Below, piece after piece: positions 1 through 9,862 of a stretch of 64,000 bases of DNA; the first letter of the stretch is position 1, and every line of letters begins with the position of its first letter. The notes beneath the pieces are model-generated. The model saw only the letters and a program-made list of their open reading frames with translations. It did no database searches and had not been told where the DNA came from. The DNA comes from Lachnoclostridium phytofermentans (GTDB taxonomy: Bacteria > Bacillota > Clostridia > Lachnospirales > Lachnospiraceae). The position numbers were made by a program, and so were the translations under genes. The stretch lies in assembly GCF_000733755.1 (NCBI RefSeq), contig NZ_JPOF01000008.1, positions 62,001-126,000 of the forward strand. The letters are read 5' to 3'.

Positions 1-2
1 CA

Positions 3-1100
3 AAGTCTGAAAAGCTTTCTTCCATTCCACAAGAGCTTTATGATGCAATTAGTGTAGATGGTGGAATCTATCACATTCCATATCAATATCCAAAGGTTAA
101 GATTATTTACTTACGTAAGGATATTATGGAGCAATATGGTATCAACTTGTCTAATACACCTACGACAGATGAGTTTATTACAGAAATGAGTAAATTAAAA
201 GGTACTGGAATTATTCCTTTTAGTTTTCCAAAGTGGATTGACAACTTCCAATATTTTATGAATTCCTTTGATGCCTATGCCGGAATTTATCAAAATGTAA
301 ATGGAGAATATGTGGATGGTTTCCAAGAGCCACAGATGATGGATGCTTTAAACTATCTTCGCGAGTTATATACAAACGGTATTATTGATCAGGAATTTAT
401 CACAACAGAAAATGCTACCATGAGAGAGTATGTATATACTGGTAAAGCAGCAAGTGCTCTTGATTATACAACAAATTACACCAATTATGTATCCCAGTCC
501 AAAGCAGCTGGAGCAGAGACGGATGTATATCCTATTTATGCAATCCTTGGACCAAATGGGAAAGGTGGCGGATTAAACGAATCCGTACAAACTGCTTTTG
601 CTATCTCAGCAGATTGTAAAAATCCAGAGAAAGCAATTGAAGTACTAGAAACATTAATATTTGATGAAGAGATGTACCCAACCTTCTTTAACGTTGGTGT
701 AGAAGGTGAACACTATACTGTTGACGAAAATGGTTTTTTAGCTCCAACAGAAAAAGCAGCGAACTCTGGATACAAACCAACCTTTACATTCCTTTATGAA
801 ACTTTCTTAGATGAGTTCAAGGTAAACTTTAAACCAAGTCCTGAAATTCAAGAATCTTTATCTTCACAGAATATGATTATGGATGAGGCACAGTTACAAA
901 AAGGACCTAAGTATGCGATACCTTCTGGTGTTTCTGATACCTATGATGAAGTTGCTGCTTCCATTACTAGTACATGGAAAGAAATCGTTTCTCAGGTTGT
1001 ACTTGGAACAGTTTCTGCTGAAGAAGGTATGGAAAATTACAAAGATTTCTGGAAGAGTGTTAATGGAGACACTATCTTAAAGGAATTAAACGATAAGTAG
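3..1100 (+). CDS. extracellular solute-binding protein of a sugar ABC transporter (5' truncated by window)
   Basis: The frame is open from base 3, so this is the C-terminal part (about 365 residues) of a longer protein whose signal peptide and lipobox lie off the window. The visible part has the mixed alpha/beta pattern and aromatic-rich segments (PFSFPKWIDNFQYF, GIYQNVNGEYVDGF) typical of family 1 extracellular sugar-binding lipoproteins, which sit outside the membrane and deliver oligosaccharides to an ABC permease. The protein ends at a clear rho-independent terminator, and a histidine kinase/response regulator pair follows, an arrangement common for YesM/YesN-controlled sugar uptake loci. 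The permease genes would be expected upstream. The sugar is not readable from sequence; the downstream GH4 galacturonidase-type enzyme makes a pectic oligosaccharide plausible. Family sure, substrate inferred. Confidence 0.85.
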   Translation, partial: KSEKLSSIPQELYDAISVDGGIYHIPYQYPKVKIIYLRKDIMEQYGINLSNTPTTDEFITEMSKLKGTGIIPFSFPKWIDNFQYFMNSFDAYAGIYQNVNGEYVDGFQEPQMMDALNYLRELYTNGIIDQEFITTENATMREYVYTGKAASALDYTTNYTNYVSQSKAAGAETDVYPIYAILGPNGKGGGLNESVQTAFAISADCKNPEKAIEVLETLIFDEEMYPTFFNVGVEGEHYTVDENGFLAPTEKAANSGYKPTFTFLYETFLDEFKVNFKPSPEIQESLSSQNMIMDEAQLQKGPKYAIPSGVSDTYDEVAASITSTWKEIVSQVVLGTVSAEEGMENYKDFWKSVNGDTILKELNDK

Positions 1101-1173
1101 AAATATACCTAGGATAATAGAAAGCATCGGAAGGTTCTTCCGAGAGATAAAAATTGAAGATATAATAATGTCA

Positions 1174-1237
1174 ACAGACTGTGATAAGATATCTGTATTG
1201 TTCCAACAAACAGTATGTTATTACAGTCTGTTTTTTT
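1174..1237 (+). terminator. rho-independent terminator after the binding-protein gene
   Basis: A 14-bp stem (acagactgtgataa pairing with ttattacagtctgt, one G-U pair) encloses a long loop and is followed by seven T. It separates the transporter operon from the two-component genes. The remaining bases up to 1380 hold no gene; a promoter for the kinase must lie here but I could not fix one. Confidence 0.8.
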
Positions 1238-1380
1238 ACTAATACGTATCCATATCGGATGCAAAGAAAAGATCAGTTTATCTTGTAGATCTTATTAGTA
1301 CCTTCATTATTTAAATTGTATAGTTCTTCAGAAATAAATCTGGTATCATAAGTATGGAAAGAAGTTAGGAGGTACACCAG

Positions 1381-3168
1381 ATGACCAGATTTCGAAAGAA
1401 GAAAGGGGATACCCTTAAGAAACAGCTATATGTATATTTTTTAAAAGTCTTATTGCTAACTGGGATATTTATTAATTTAGTTTTGCTGTGTTTTTTTACA
1501 TACCGAGAGCAAGAAGTAGTAGCTTCTGGCAGAAGATGGATGCTGTATCAGACGATAACCTATGCTGATCGTATTATGGAAGAAGTGGAATCGATAGGGG
1601 AGGCAATCTGGACAAGTTCACAGGTTCAAGGACTAAAGGCAGCAAATCTACAAAAAATAGATTACCTATCTTTTTTAGACTGTATGAATTACTTAACAAA
1701 TATGGAGCTTAGTGTGAGCTCTATCTATAGAATTCGCCTGTTCTATGCGGATACCAATACGTTAGTCACCTCAAGAAATGGTGTCTTTTATAAGTTAAGT
1801 GAAGATACCATTGATTACTATAGGGGATGGATGGATTCTCTTGAGGAATCCACCTGGGCACTTGATTTCGCAGATAGGCTAACGGATGATGTAATCATAA
1901 AGAGGCAGATGATCTCTCATATACGTCCAATCTATTCTACTGCGACAGGGAAAAAAATAGGTTTAGTTAGTATAGAGATTCCATTGAAAACTTTTAATGA
2001 ATTAATCAATCAAAAGGACAGTGGAGAAGAGGGCTTTGCTATTATTAAAGATGCGAAGATTCTTACCCATAAAACTCATAATAAGAATATTATTAATGAC
2101 TGGAGCAAGGAAGAAGGAATCATTCAAGAGGTTGCCCAAAAAAAGGAGGGAAGTGTTGATTTTTATTATGAAGGGCAACGCTATCGTTGTGTTTATGAAA
2201 ACTCTGCGCGCTCTGGATGGACATTCTTAACTTATTATCCGCATGTGTATTTACCACTAGATCAATTACCATTTCTTTTATGTTGTGTTCTATTTCTTCT
2301 TAGTTTAATTGCTGCTTATGCGATGATTATCCGCATTTCGAAAAAGAAAATTATCGAGCCTGTAGAGACCTTGCAACAAGCAATGAAACGGATTGAGGAA
2401 GGAGAATTTGGTATTCAGATAAAGGAAGTACGAAACGATGTCTTTGGTGAAATCTTCATCTGCTTTGATCACATGTCAGCACGTAGTAAAGAGTTAATTG
2501 AAGAACTCATTATGGAGCGACTACGAATGAAAGATAGTAAATTAAAGATGTTACAATCTCAAATCAAACCACATTTTTTATACAATATCTTTAATAATAT
2601 GATTTGGATGTCAGAGCAGAAAAACTATGAGGGATTAGAACAAATGATCTATGCAACAGCAGGGTATTATAAGTCAAGTTTAAATTTTGGACAAAGCCTC
2701 ATATGTCTTGCAGATAATTTGAAACAGTTACAGTATTATTCTAAGATTCAAGAGATTCGTTTTCCGAATCAGTTTGATTGCGAGATAAACTTTGATGAAG
2801 ATATTTTGTCTGTAGGGATACCTAATCTTTTGTTACAGCCTATCTTAGAGAATGCTATTAACTATGGCGCTACAAGAAAAGAAGGAAAAACAGAGATCAG
2901 AATCAAAGGATACCGAAAAGAAGGTAAAATATACTTTGAGTTCTATGATAATGGGTCGGGAATCGATAAAGAGCGCCTTACACAAATTAGAAAAGCAATT
3001 AATCAAGAGGGGTATCAAGGAACTGAGTTTTTTGCATTAACCAATATTGCAGAGCGGCTACGAATGTATTATCCAGGTAAGGGAAAAATTACGATCGATA
3101 GCTCTTATGGTGAATGGACCTTAGTGGTGTTAAGGGTGTCAGAGGAGGAACCGTTATGTATAAACTAG
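1381..3168 (+). CDS. YesM-type sensor histidine kinase
   Basis: 595-residue membrane sensor kinase. Transmembrane helix 1 lies at about residues 18-40, an extracellular sensing region of roughly 250 residues follows (probably Cache-like), then transmembrane helix 2 at about 293-315 and a HAMP linker. The cytoplasmic part has the LytS/YesM-type phospho-acceptor box around His398 (QSQIKPHFLYNIFNN) and a HATPase_c domain with N box (LENAINYGA) and G box (DNGSGI). The start is set by a strong aggaggt Shine-Dalgarno 8 bases upstream. The 3' end overlaps the response-regulator gene by 13 bases, so the two are translationally coupled. In this family the kinase usually senses a sugar, often via the neighbouring binding protein, and phosphorylates its AraC-type partner. 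Ligand unknown. Confidence 0.93.
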   Translation: MTRFRKKKGDTLKKQLYVYFLKVLLLTGIFINLVLLCFFTYREQEVVASGRRWMLYQTITYADRIMEEVESIGEAIWTSSQVQGLKAANLQKIDYLSFLDCMNYLTNMELSVSSIYRIRLFYADTNTLVTSRNGVFYKLSEDTIDYYRGWMDSLEESTWALDFADRLTDDVIIKRQMISHIRPIYSTATGKKIGLVSIEIPLKTFNELINQKDSGEEGFAIIKDAKILTHKTHNKNIINDWSKEEGIIQEVAQKKEGSVDFYYEGQRYRCVYENSARSGWTFLTYYPHVYLPLDQLPFLLCCVLFLLSLIAAYAMIIRISKKKIIEPVETLQQAMKRIEEGEFGIQIKEVRNDVFGEIFICFDHMSARSKELIEELIMERLRMKDSKLKMLQSQIKPHFLYNIFNNMIWMSEQKNYEGLEQMIYATAGYYKSSLNFGQSLICLADNLKQLQYYSKIQEIRFPNQFDCEINFDEDILSVGIPNLLLQPILENAINYGATRKEGKTEIRIKGYRKEGKIYFEFYDNGSGIDKERLTQIRKAINQEGYQGTEFFALTNIAERLRMYYPGKGKITIDSSYGEWTLVVLRVSEEEPLCIN

Positions 3169-3950
3169 TAATTGCAGATGATGAGAAAAATGTTCTTGAC
3201 GGTATTGCGGACACGATTGCATGGAAAGAAAATGGCATAATCGTGGTAGGAAAAGCAACGAATGGATTAGATTTAGTCCGTACGGCTGTAAAAGAAGAGG
3301 CAGATATCATTTTAACTGATATTCGTATGCCAGAGATGGATGGATTAGAGGCAATTGAAGAGCTTCAAGAGCAATTACCGGATGCTGAATTTGTTGTGAT
3401 TACCGCATTTCAGGAATTTGAATATGCAAAGAAGGCAATCGAACTTGGGGTTACTGGATTTATTACTAAACCGGTTCTTAAGATGGAAGTCATAGAACAG
3501 ATTACACAAGCAAAAGAGAAACTAAAGGAGCGAAGACTAGGGAGAAAAGCTCTAAAAGCGCTTCAGGAGAATAAAGAGACAGAAGAGAAAAAAGAGAATA
3601 TTCCACAAAGTGCAATCGAACGTGCAATCGAATATATGAAAGAACATATTGATGAAGGTATCATGATGACAGAGGTAGCAGAGTATATGCACATGAATCC
3701 CTCCTATTTTAGCAGGTATTTTAAAGAGGATATGGGTATTTCCTTTATTGATTATGTGAAAAACTTAAAGATTGAACGAGCAAAGGAACTACTTGATACC
3801 TCTAACATGAAAATATATGAGATATCGAATACACTTAGTTATAACAGTGTTCAATATTTTTCTACCATGTTTAAAAGTGTAACCGGATTAACTCCGCAAG
3901 AATACAAAAATCGTTTTGTTACTACAAGGAAGATGGAAAGGCAGGCATAA
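3156..3950 (+). CDS. YesN-type response regulator (REC plus AraC helix-turn-helix)
   Basis: 264 residues from the ATG at 3156, which has a gaggagg ribosome site; a longer reading from 3114 is less likely because the receiver domain begins at MYKLVIADDE. The N-terminal receiver (1-120) has the acidic pair DD, the phospho-acceptor Asp in ILTDIRMPEMDG and the conserved Thr (VITAF) and Lys (TKP). A charged linker leads to a C-terminal AraC/XylS DNA-binding domain (about 155-255) with the usual two helix-turn-helices (MTEVAEYMHMNPSYFSRYFK and the signature near the end, GLTPQEYKNRF). It is coupled to the kinase upstream and lies 2 bases before the FG-GAP gene, so it probably activates the carbohydrate genes of this locus. 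Confidence 0.94.
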   Translation: MYKLVIADDEKNVLDGIADTIAWKENGIIVVGKATNGLDLVRTAVKEEADIILTDIRMPEMDGLEAIEELQEQLPDAEFVVITAFQEFEYAKKAIELGVTGFITKPVLKMEVIEQITQAKEKLKERRLGRKALKALQENKETEEKKENIPQSAIERAIEYMKEHIDEGIMMTEVAEYMHMNPSYFSRYFKEDMGISFIDYVKNLKIERAKELLDTSNMKIYEISNTLSYNSVQYFSTMFKSVTGLTPQEYKNRFVTTRKMERQA

Positions 3951-3952
3951 GG

Positions 3953-5989
3953 ATGGAGCAGCTAGTAACATTATTTTATGACAATTTTAAGGAGTTCCCA
4001 ATCGGTGAATTTCCATATGATAAGGATCATTCTGCAACCGGAGAATATCACCATGTTATAAATTCAGGGTATGCAGGCAAATGGGTGGATCAGGTATGTA
4101 ATTATAGTTATAACGGAACTGGTCCAAGCTGGATTATTACAGAGTCAGAAGGCAAGCATTACATGGAGCAGATGCGCATTGAGAAAAATAAACCGCATCG
4201 CATGTTTCCAACACTTCAAACAGGTACTCCATTTTGGAGAGACTATCATTATCAAGCAATCGTTCGAAGACTCTCTACGAAAGGAATTGCGGGTATTGCA
4301 TTTTGCATGCAAAATAGTCTAAATACATTAGTTTTTCAGCTGGAAAAGAATGAGGTTAGCTTAGTTTATCGCCATAAAGAAGAAGTAGAAATCTTAGCAA
4401 AAGTGGACTTCTTACATGATTGTGATACCTATTATACCTTAGGTGTAACACTCAAAGGAAATAAGGTTAACTGTTATATAGATGGTAAATTACTCCTTAG
4501 TTATGAGGGGGAACTTGTGAAAGGTGGAAAAATTGGTATTACTGCAGATTGCCCTACACAGTTTACGGAAGTACTAGTAAAAGTGAGTGAAGATACCAAG
4601 CAGCAAATAGAGGATGCAGTAAAACAGGCAGAAGTAATAAGGTATGAACTACAAGAACAACAGCCAAAGATGAAGCTGTGGAAAAAGATAGATTTAAAAG
4701 ATTTTGGTGCAAGTAGGCAAGTACGATTTGGACACTTAACTGGAACGAAAGAGTGGTATATCGTATTGGCACAAGCACAAAAACGTATCAACCGAGATGC
4801 TTATGCACATGTAAGCTGCATCACTGCAATTGATTTAGAAGGGAATGTTTTATGGCAAAGAGGTGAACCATCCAAAGACACTCCTGTCCTTGGAAAAATT
4901 TCCGCTGATTTACCTCTTCAAGTTTATGACATTGATGGAGATGGTGTTGATGAAGTAATCACTGCTCACAATTTTGAAATCCTTATCTTGGATGGTAGAA
5001 CCGGTGAAGTGAAAAAACGTGCTAAAACACCACTTGCAGACGATGAAGATAGCACTGTGATAGGGGCACCATATCAAATTTACGCATTTGATCGAATTAA
5101 TCCCGACGGAATTCGTATCGCTAATTTTTCTGGAAAAGAAAGACCAAGTGATATCCTAATAAAAGACCGTTATTGTCGTGTCTATGCATTAGATTCTGAC
5201 TTAAATCTGATGTGGAAATATAAGAGTCCAAAAAATACTGGTCATTATCCTCTTGCAATTGATATCAATGGGGATGGTCATGATGAATTATTATGCGGCT
5301 ATACCTTACTTGATTGCAATGGAAAAGAACTATGGACTTATCCGATTGAACTTGACCATACCGATGAAATTGTGGCGGGTAAGTTTATGGCTGGTAGTGA
5401 TAAGGGATACTTTGCCTGTGTTTCAGGAACCGAAGGATTCTTCCTTGGTGATTTCCAAGGAAATATCATTATGAGAGATAAAATCGGTCACGCACAACGT
5501 GTCAGTGTGGGAAATTACTGCCCTGATAAAGAAGGATTTGAATTAATTGTAAGTAATTTCTGGGGACATCAAGGAATTATTTACGCTTATGACTGTTATG
5601 GTAATCCAATGTGGGAATATGAAAATGAACTTAATGGTAATATTTTAGCTCCTGTAAACTGGAAGGGTGATGGAACTGATTTATTCTTATTGAATCCGGA
5701 TGTGAATCGTGGTGGTTTGATGGATGGCTATGGCAGACAGGTAGTATCATTTCCAGAGGATGGACATCCAGTGATGTGCTGTGAAGCAATTGATTTATGT
5801 AAAGATTGCCGTGATGAAATAGTAGTATGGGATTATCATTCGCTCTATATCTATACTCAGGAGGATGCACCAATGAAATGTGATTATCAACCTGTAAAGT
5901 ATCCTCATTACAATGCTTCTAATTATCGTGGAGAATATTCCTTCCCAGATAAGTCCTATATCACGTTTCAGGAAGACCCTAGAAAATAA
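3953..5989 (+). CDS. LamG-like / FG-GAP beta-propeller protein, possibly a pectin-related enzyme
   Basis: 678 residues with no signal peptide, so predicted cytoplasmic. The N-terminal 210 residues look like a concanavalin A/LamG-type beta-sandwich (YYTLGVTLKGNKVNCYIDGKL is typical). A coiled charged linker (about 205-235) leads to a beta-propeller with calcium-binding FG-GAP/VCBS blades: VYDIDGDGVDEVITAH and AIDINGDGHDELLCGY are the clear DxDxDGxxD loops. The C terminus (PHYNASNYRGEYSFPD) resembles the tail of FG-GAP proteins related to rhamnogalacturonan lyases of family PL11, but I cannot see the PL11 catalytic core. The gene starts 2 bases after the response regulator and precedes GH3 and GH4 genes, supporting a role in intracellular oligosaccharide processing. 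Enzymatic function not established. Confidence 0.75.
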   Translation: MEQLVTLFYDNFKEFPIGEFPYDKDHSATGEYHHVINSGYAGKWVDQVCNYSYNGTGPSWIITESEGKHYMEQMRIEKNKPHRMFPTLQTGTPFWRDYHYQAIVRRLSTKGIAGIAFCMQNSLNTLVFQLEKNEVSLVYRHKEEVEILAKVDFLHDCDTYYTLGVTLKGNKVNCYIDGKLLLSYEGELVKGGKIGITADCPTQFTEVLVKVSEDTKQQIEDAVKQAEVIRYELQEQQPKMKLWKKIDLKDFGASRQVRFGHLTGTKEWYIVLAQAQKRINRDAYAHVSCITAIDLEGNVLWQRGEPSKDTPVLGKISADLPLQVYDIDGDGVDEVITAHNFEILILDGRTGEVKKRAKTPLADDEDSTVIGAPYQIYAFDRINPDGIRIANFSGKERPSDILIKDRYCRVYALDSDLNLMWKYKSPKNTGHYPLAIDINGDGHDELLCGYTLLDCNGKELWTYPIELDHTDEIVAGKFMAGSDKGYFACVSGTEGFFLGDFQGNIIMRDKIGHAQRVSVGNYCPDKEGFELIVSNFWGHQGIIYAYDCYGNPMWEYENELNGNILAPVNWKGDGTDLFLLNPDVNRGGLMDGYGRQVVSFPEDGHPVMCCEAIDLCKDCRDEIVVWDYHSLYIYTQEDAPMKCDYQPVKYPHYNASNYRGEYSFPDKSYITFQEDPRK

Positions 5990-6058
5990 AGAGAGTCCTA
6001 TACTTCATAGATACTCAAATTGAAATAGCTAAGTGGAATACGAATATCAGAGAAAAGG

Positions 6059-6100
6059 TATAGCATTTAGCTGAAAATGTATAGCATGTAGCTAAAAATG
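6059..6100 (+). repeat. tandem 21-bp direct repeat upstream of the GH3 gene
   Basis: Two adjacent 21-base copies, 6059-6079 and 6080-6100, differ at two positions (tatagcatttagctgaaaatg-like unit). They end 21 bases before the GH3 start. They could be paired operator half-sites or a chance duplication. Confidence 0.6.
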
Positions 6101-6121
6101 TGCATAGAAATGGAGTAATAC

Positions 6122-8269
6122 ATGCAAAAGAGAGAGGAAGCAAAACGAAAAGCGAAAGAATTAGTCAGCCAGATGGATATTTTCGAGAAAGCATCTCAAC
6201 TAAGATATGATTCTCCCGCAATCCCTAGGCTAAAGGTACCAGCATATAATTGGTGGAATGAAGCTCTGCACGGGGTAGCTCGTGCAGGGACTGCAACCGT
6301 ATTTCCCGTAGCAATAGCGATGGCAGCTATGTTTGATGAAGAGATGATGAGACAGGTTGGTGATGTCATTGCTACCGAAGGAAGAGCAAAGCATCATGCG
6401 TATGCAAAGGAAGGTGACACAGGAATCTACAAGGGGTTAACCTTCTGGTCTCCAAACATAAATCTATTTCGCGACCCTAGGTGGGGGCGTGGGCATGAGA
6501 CATATGGGGAAGATCCTTATCTTACAGGAACCTTGGGTGCCTCATTTATCAAAGGATTGCAAGGAGAAGATGAGAATTATTTAAAGTCAGCCGCTTGTGT
6601 AAAGCATCTGGCTGCACACTCTGGACCAGAGGTACTTCGTCATGAAATTAATGTAAAAGTATCAAAGAAAGACCTATGGGAGAGTTATTTACCTGCCTTT
6701 GAGATGTGCGTCAAGGAAGGAAATGTAGAAGGTGCTATGGGAGGGTATAATCGCTTAAACGATGAACCTTGCTGTGGTAGTTATTTTCTAATGCGCGATG
6801 TGTTACGTGGTAAGTGGGGATTTGAAGGATACTTTGCCTCGGATTGTTGGGCATTAAGAGATTTTCATGAGCATCATATGGTAACCGCAACACCAGCCGA
6901 ATCAGCAGCATTAGCACTACATACTGGTTGTGATATAAACTGTGGCTCGATGTATCTGCATTTAATTAAGGCACTTACGGAAGGTTTGGTTACAGAAGAT
7001 GAGATTACAACTGCCTGTGAACGAGCCTTCACGACAAGATACCTGCTTGGCTGTTTTGATGAAACACCATGGGATCAAATTCCTTATTCTGTTGTCGATT
7101 GTAAGGAGCATCAGCTATTCAATGAGGAAGTGGCAAAGCGAAGCATGGTTTTACTTAAGAACAATGGAACGTTACCATTACAAAAGAGTAAATTGAAAAC
7201 GATAGGTGTAATAGGACCGAATGCGGATTCTAGAGTAGCTCTTCATGGTAATTATCATGGAACCTCTGCTAATTACATTACTATTCTAGAAGGAATAACG
7301 AGAGAAGTATCAGAACAGGTGGCTGTCTTATACTCGAATGGCTGTGAACTTAAGTCAGATCGTACGGAGCGCTTAGCCCTTCCTATGGATCGTATCTCGG
7401 AGGCCGTAATTGTTGCAAAACAAAGTGATGTCGTCGTTTTGTGTGTTGGCCTTGATGAAACAATAGAAGGGGAAGCACATCATATCAGCACTGGTGAAGC
7501 TGCTGGTGGCGACAAGGAAGATTTGCTGTTACCAGAGGTGCAGCGGACTTTAATAGAAGAGGTACTAAAGGTCGGAAAACCTACTATATTATGCCTTATG
7601 GCAGGAAGTGCAATCGATCTTAGTGAATATGAGAACCGATGCGATGCCATATTAATGCTTTGGTACCCTGGTGCCAGAGGTGGTAGCGCCCTCGCACAGA
7701 TATTATTTGGCAAGGAGTCACCGAGCGGGAAATTACCGATTACATTTTATGGTCCAGAGAACGTACTACCGGAATTTACTGATTATAGTATGAAAAATCG
7801 TACTTATCGTTACATTGAGGAAAAGCCACTTTATCCATTTGGTTATGGACTTAGCTATGGCAATGTAATTTGTAAAGAAGCAACGATGTTAAGCAATGGT
7901 GTTGAAGCAAATGATCATCCAGTAAATGTGATGGAAGATCAGCTTCAGATACATTTAACCCTTCAAAATGAGAGTGATATCGCTACTAGAGATGTAATAC
8001 AGGTTTACTGTAAGAATCATGATTCTCTTCACGCAGTTCGCAACGTTAGCCTTTGCGCTTTTAAAAGTATCACAATTGGTGCATGGAAGAAGGAAGAATT
8101 CAATCTTACAATACCAAAGAGTGCATTTTTTACTGTCGATGAAGAGGGAAACAAAAAAGTGGACGGAAGCAGGTTTTCTTTCTATATCGGAACGCAGGCA
8201 CCAGATGAAAGAAGCAGAGAACTTACAGATAAGAGAGTACTTGAACTACAGGTTAATCATGTATCGTAG
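6122..8269 (+). CDS. glycoside hydrolase family 3 (beta-xylosidase/beta-glucosidase type)
   Basis: 715 residues, no signal peptide, so intracellular. The N-terminal TIM barrel carries the xylosidase-like WWNEALHGVARAG segment, the substrate-binding KHLAAHSGPE region and the catalytic nucleophile Asp241 in FASDCWAL. The alpha/beta sandwich follows (VVLCVGLDETIEGEAHH, then LWYPGARGGSALAQILFG), and a fibronectin III-like domain occupies the C-terminal 120 residues (IQVYCKNHDS onward). The enzyme releases terminal beta-linked sugars from short oligosaccharides with retention of configuration. The WNEALHG signature is usual in the BxlB-like group, but specificity within GH3 is hard to read, so xylose, glucose or arabinose remain possible. 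It lies in a same-strand run with the regulators and the GH4 gene, suggesting co-use on plant cell wall fragments. Confidence 0.92.
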   Translation: MQKREEAKRKAKELVSQMDIFEKASQLRYDSPAIPRLKVPAYNWWNEALHGVARAGTATVFPVAIAMAAMFDEEMMRQVGDVIATEGRAKHHAYAKEGDTGIYKGLTFWSPNINLFRDPRWGRGHETYGEDPYLTGTLGASFIKGLQGEDENYLKSAACVKHLAAHSGPEVLRHEINVKVSKKDLWESYLPAFEMCVKEGNVEGAMGGYNRLNDEPCCGSYFLMRDVLRGKWGFEGYFASDCWALRDFHEHHMVTATPAESAALALHTGCDINCGSMYLHLIKALTEGLVTEDEITTACERAFTTRYLLGCFDETPWDQIPYSVVDCKEHQLFNEEVAKRSMVLLKNNGTLPLQKSKLKTIGVIGPNADSRVALHGNYHGTSANYITILEGITREVSEQVAVLYSNGCELKSDRTERLALPMDRISEAVIVAKQSDVVVLCVGLDETIEGEAHHISTGEAAGGDKEDLLLPEVQRTLIEEVLKVGKPTILCLMAGSAIDLSEYENRCDAILMLWYPGARGGSALAQILFGKESPSGKLPITFYGPENVLPEFTDYSMKNRTYRYIEEKPLYPFGYGLSYGNVICKEATMLSNGVEANDHPVNVMEDQLQIHLTLQNESDIATRDVIQVYCKNHDSLHAVRNVSLCAFKSITIGAWKKEEFNLTIPKSAFFTVDEEGNKKVDGSRFSFYIGTQAPDERSRELTDKRVLELQVNHVS

Positions 8270-8422
8270 AAGATACATAGTATGCGCAGTATCTTAGTTA
8301 AAAAAATGTGATGCAAGTTATAGCCCATATCTTGATATCCCCAATATACAAGAGAAACGCTATCACTTACTTTTCTAAAAAAGAGAATCAAGAAAGACAT
8401 CAATAAGAAGAGGAGAACACAA

Positions 8423-9829
8423 ATGATCTATGCAGATAACAAAGTAACAGATGTAAAAATAGCTTATATCGGTGGTGGTAGCCATGGATGGGCTTGGACT
8501 TTTATGACAGACTTAGCAAGGGAGTCTGCAATCAGTGGAACAATACGTTTGTACGATATTGACATGGAAGCAGCAAAGAATAATGAATGTATAGCAAAGC
8601 GTTTATTCCGTCGTGACGACGTAGTTGGAAAGTGGGATTTTACAACGGTAGGATCTTTACAGGAGGCATTAACCGGCGCAGACTTTGTTCTTATTTCTAT
8701 ATTACCAGGTACATTTGAAGAGATGCAATCCGATGTACATTACCCAGAACGTTACGGAATTTATCAATCTGTTGGTGATACATCAGGACCAGGCGGATTG
8801 CTTCGTGCACTACGTACCATTCCTATGTATGTAGAGATTGCGAATGCTATAAAGAAATATTCTAAAGATGCTTGGGTCATCAATTATACGAATCCTATGA
8901 CCTTATGTGTTAAGACATTGTATCATGTCTTTCCAGAAATAAAAGCGTTTGGTTGCTGTCATGAGGTGTTTGGAACACAAAAGATTTTAAGAAATATTTG
9001 TGAGCTTACAACTGGAATAAAAGGAATTGAACGAAATGAGATATTCGTCAATGTCCTTGGTATTAACCATTTTACATGGTTTGATCAGGCTTCTTATAAA
9101 GGAATAGACCTATTCCCTATTTATCGTAAATTTATCGAAGAAAGCTTTGAAGAAGGGTATCATGACCCAGATAGAAACTGGGCAAATGGGACCTTTAACT
9201 GTGCACATAGAGTAAAGTTTGATCTCTTTCAGAAATTTGGCTTAATTGCTGCGGCGGGAGATCGCCATTTGGCTGAATTCTTACCAGGTGATTGGTATCT
9301 AAAAGACCCTGAAACTGTGAAGTCCTGGAAGTTTGCGCTTACCACAGTGGAGCAAAGAAAGGTAACACAAAAAGAACGTAATGAAAGAGCAGTTCGCTTA
9401 ATGAATGGAGAGGAAGATATCGAGTTAAAGCCAACAGGTGAAGAAGGTATCATGTTAATTAAAGCACTGTGTGGTCTTGGAAGAGTAGTAAGTAATGTTA
9501 ACATTCCAAATACCAATGGTCAGATACCAAACCTTCCAAATACTGCTGTCGTTGAAACGAATGCAGTATTTGAGCGAAATTCCATCAAACCAGTTGTTTC
9601 TGGTAGATTACCAGAAGGAATTCGTGACCTCATTATGCCTCATGTTGAGGATCATGAGATGATTCTAGAAGCAGCACTTACTTGTGACTTTGAACTTGCA
9701 CTCAAAGCATTTACCTCAGATCCTTTGGTAAAAGGAAAACTATCAGAGGCAGATGCAAGAGAGTTACTTACTGCGATGATTCGAAATACGATTAAGTATT
9801 TACCGGAAGGGTTTAAAAAATATATCTAA
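8423..9829 (+). CDS. lplD: GH4 NAD-dependent glycosidase, alpha-galacturonidase type (CHEV motif)
   Basis: 468-residue family 4 glycosidase. The N-terminal Rossmann fold binds NAD+ (IAYIGGGSHGWAWTF) and the metal/substrate region carries Cys179-His180-Glu181-Val182 in GCCHEVFGTQ, followed by NVLGINHFTWF. In GH4 this position separates alpha-glucosidases, 6-phospho-glycosidases and others, and CHEV is the published signature of alpha-galacturonidases such as Bacillus subtilis LplD. These enzymes use NAD+ and Mn2+ in an oxidation-elimination mechanism. An ATG preceded by gaggag sets the start. With the GH3 gene and FG-GAP protein it implies cytoplasmic hydrolysis of galacturonate-containing disaccharides from pectin. 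Family certain, galacturonidase call strong on motif, gene symbol by analogy. Confidence 0.9.
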   Translation: MIYADNKVTDVKIAYIGGGSHGWAWTFMTDLARESAISGTIRLYDIDMEAAKNNECIAKRLFRRDDVVGKWDFTTVGSLQEALTGADFVLISILPGTFEEMQSDVHYPERYGIYQSVGDTSGPGGLLRALRTIPMYVEIANAIKKYSKDAWVINYTNPMTLCVKTLYHVFPEIKAFGCCHEVFGTQKILRNICELTTGIKGIERNEIFVNVLGINHFTWFDQASYKGIDLFPIYRKFIEESFEEGYHDPDRNWANGTFNCAHRVKFDLFQKFGLIAAAGDRHLAEFLPGDWYLKDPETVKSWKFALTTVEQRKVTQKERNERAVRLMNGEEDIELKPTGEEGIMLIKALCGLGRVVSNVNIPNTNGQIPNLPNTAVVETNAVFERNSIKPVVSGRLPEGIRDLIMPHVEDHEMILEAALTCDFELALKAFTSDPLVKGKLSEADARELLTAMIRNTIKYLPEGFKKYI

Positions 9830-9862
9830 AGAATAGATCTAAAAATATCTAAAAAATAATCT

